From Butyrivibrio sp. (GTDB lineage Bacteria; Bacillota_A; Clostridia; Lachnospirales; Lachnospiraceae): a stretch of DNA of 5,971 nt. The position numbers and the translations under genes are program-made. The stretch's first letter is position 1; each line of letters begins with the position of its first letter. Location of the stretch: positions 1 through 5,971 of the forward strand of contig JAILOW010000157.1 of the NCBI GenBank assembly GCA_024690635.1, in the 5' to 3' direction. This document shows positions 5,965 to 5,971 of this stretch, in pieces. Under the pieces are notes generated by a model. It saw nothing but the letters and a program-made list of their open reading frames with translations. It was not told the origin of the DNA and did no database searches.

Positions 5965-5971
5965 ATGCGCC

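Overview
The window looks like chromosomal DNA of a low-to-moderate GC Gram-positive of the class Clostridia, most likely a Lachnospiraceae member of the Butyrivibrio type. The evidence is strong GGAGG ribosome binding sites on every gene, a CIRCE element ahead of groESL, a clostridial-style GroEL, and a LacI regulator beside a sugar-binding lipoprotein. The genus is inference from protein style, not from a search. Both ends fall inside genes, so this could be a short assembly contig.

Layout. (1) 1-273 is the 3' end of an SPFH/band-7 membrane scaffold gene, followed after 23 bases by a 299-residue calcineurin-type metallophosphoesterase (297-1196); the two are probably cotranscribed. (2) A 12-bp hairpin with T-runs on both sides (1201-1247) can end transcription from both directions. 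(3) On the minus strand, 1250-1657 encodes a 135-residue protein of unknown function with no Arg, Cys or Pro. It has a GTG start, an unusually strong Shine-Dalgarno, a sigma-A-like promoter with a perfect palindrome filling its spacer, and a leader with two more dyads. (4) A sigma-A-like promoter and a perfect CIRCE (1821-1889) drive groES and groEL (1934-3870). (5) A LacI-family regulator (3907-4854) follows groEL after 36 bases with no visible terminator, so it may be part of the heat-shock transcript. (6) The 249-base gap 4855-5103 is dense with signals: three palindromic 13-mers exactly 20 bp apart, a terminator abutting the third copy, and two candidate promoters associated with repeated ATGCGG/CCGCAT elements. 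(7) A family-1 sugar ABC-transporter substrate-binding lipoprotein begins at 5104 but meets a TAG at 5962, exactly where the family usually has a conserved Trp. The window ends 7 bases later.

Functionally, the groESL block is ordinary HrcA-controlled chaperonin. The accessory interest lies in the LacI regulator attached to it, which probably controls the downstream carbohydrate uptake genes, and in the unexplained cis-elements around the small minus-strand gene and the transporter promoter. I saw no CRISPR, tRNA, rRNA or insertion sequence. I found no clear case for an entirely new system; the best leads are the cis-regulatory arrays, the small orphan protein and the in-frame TAG.
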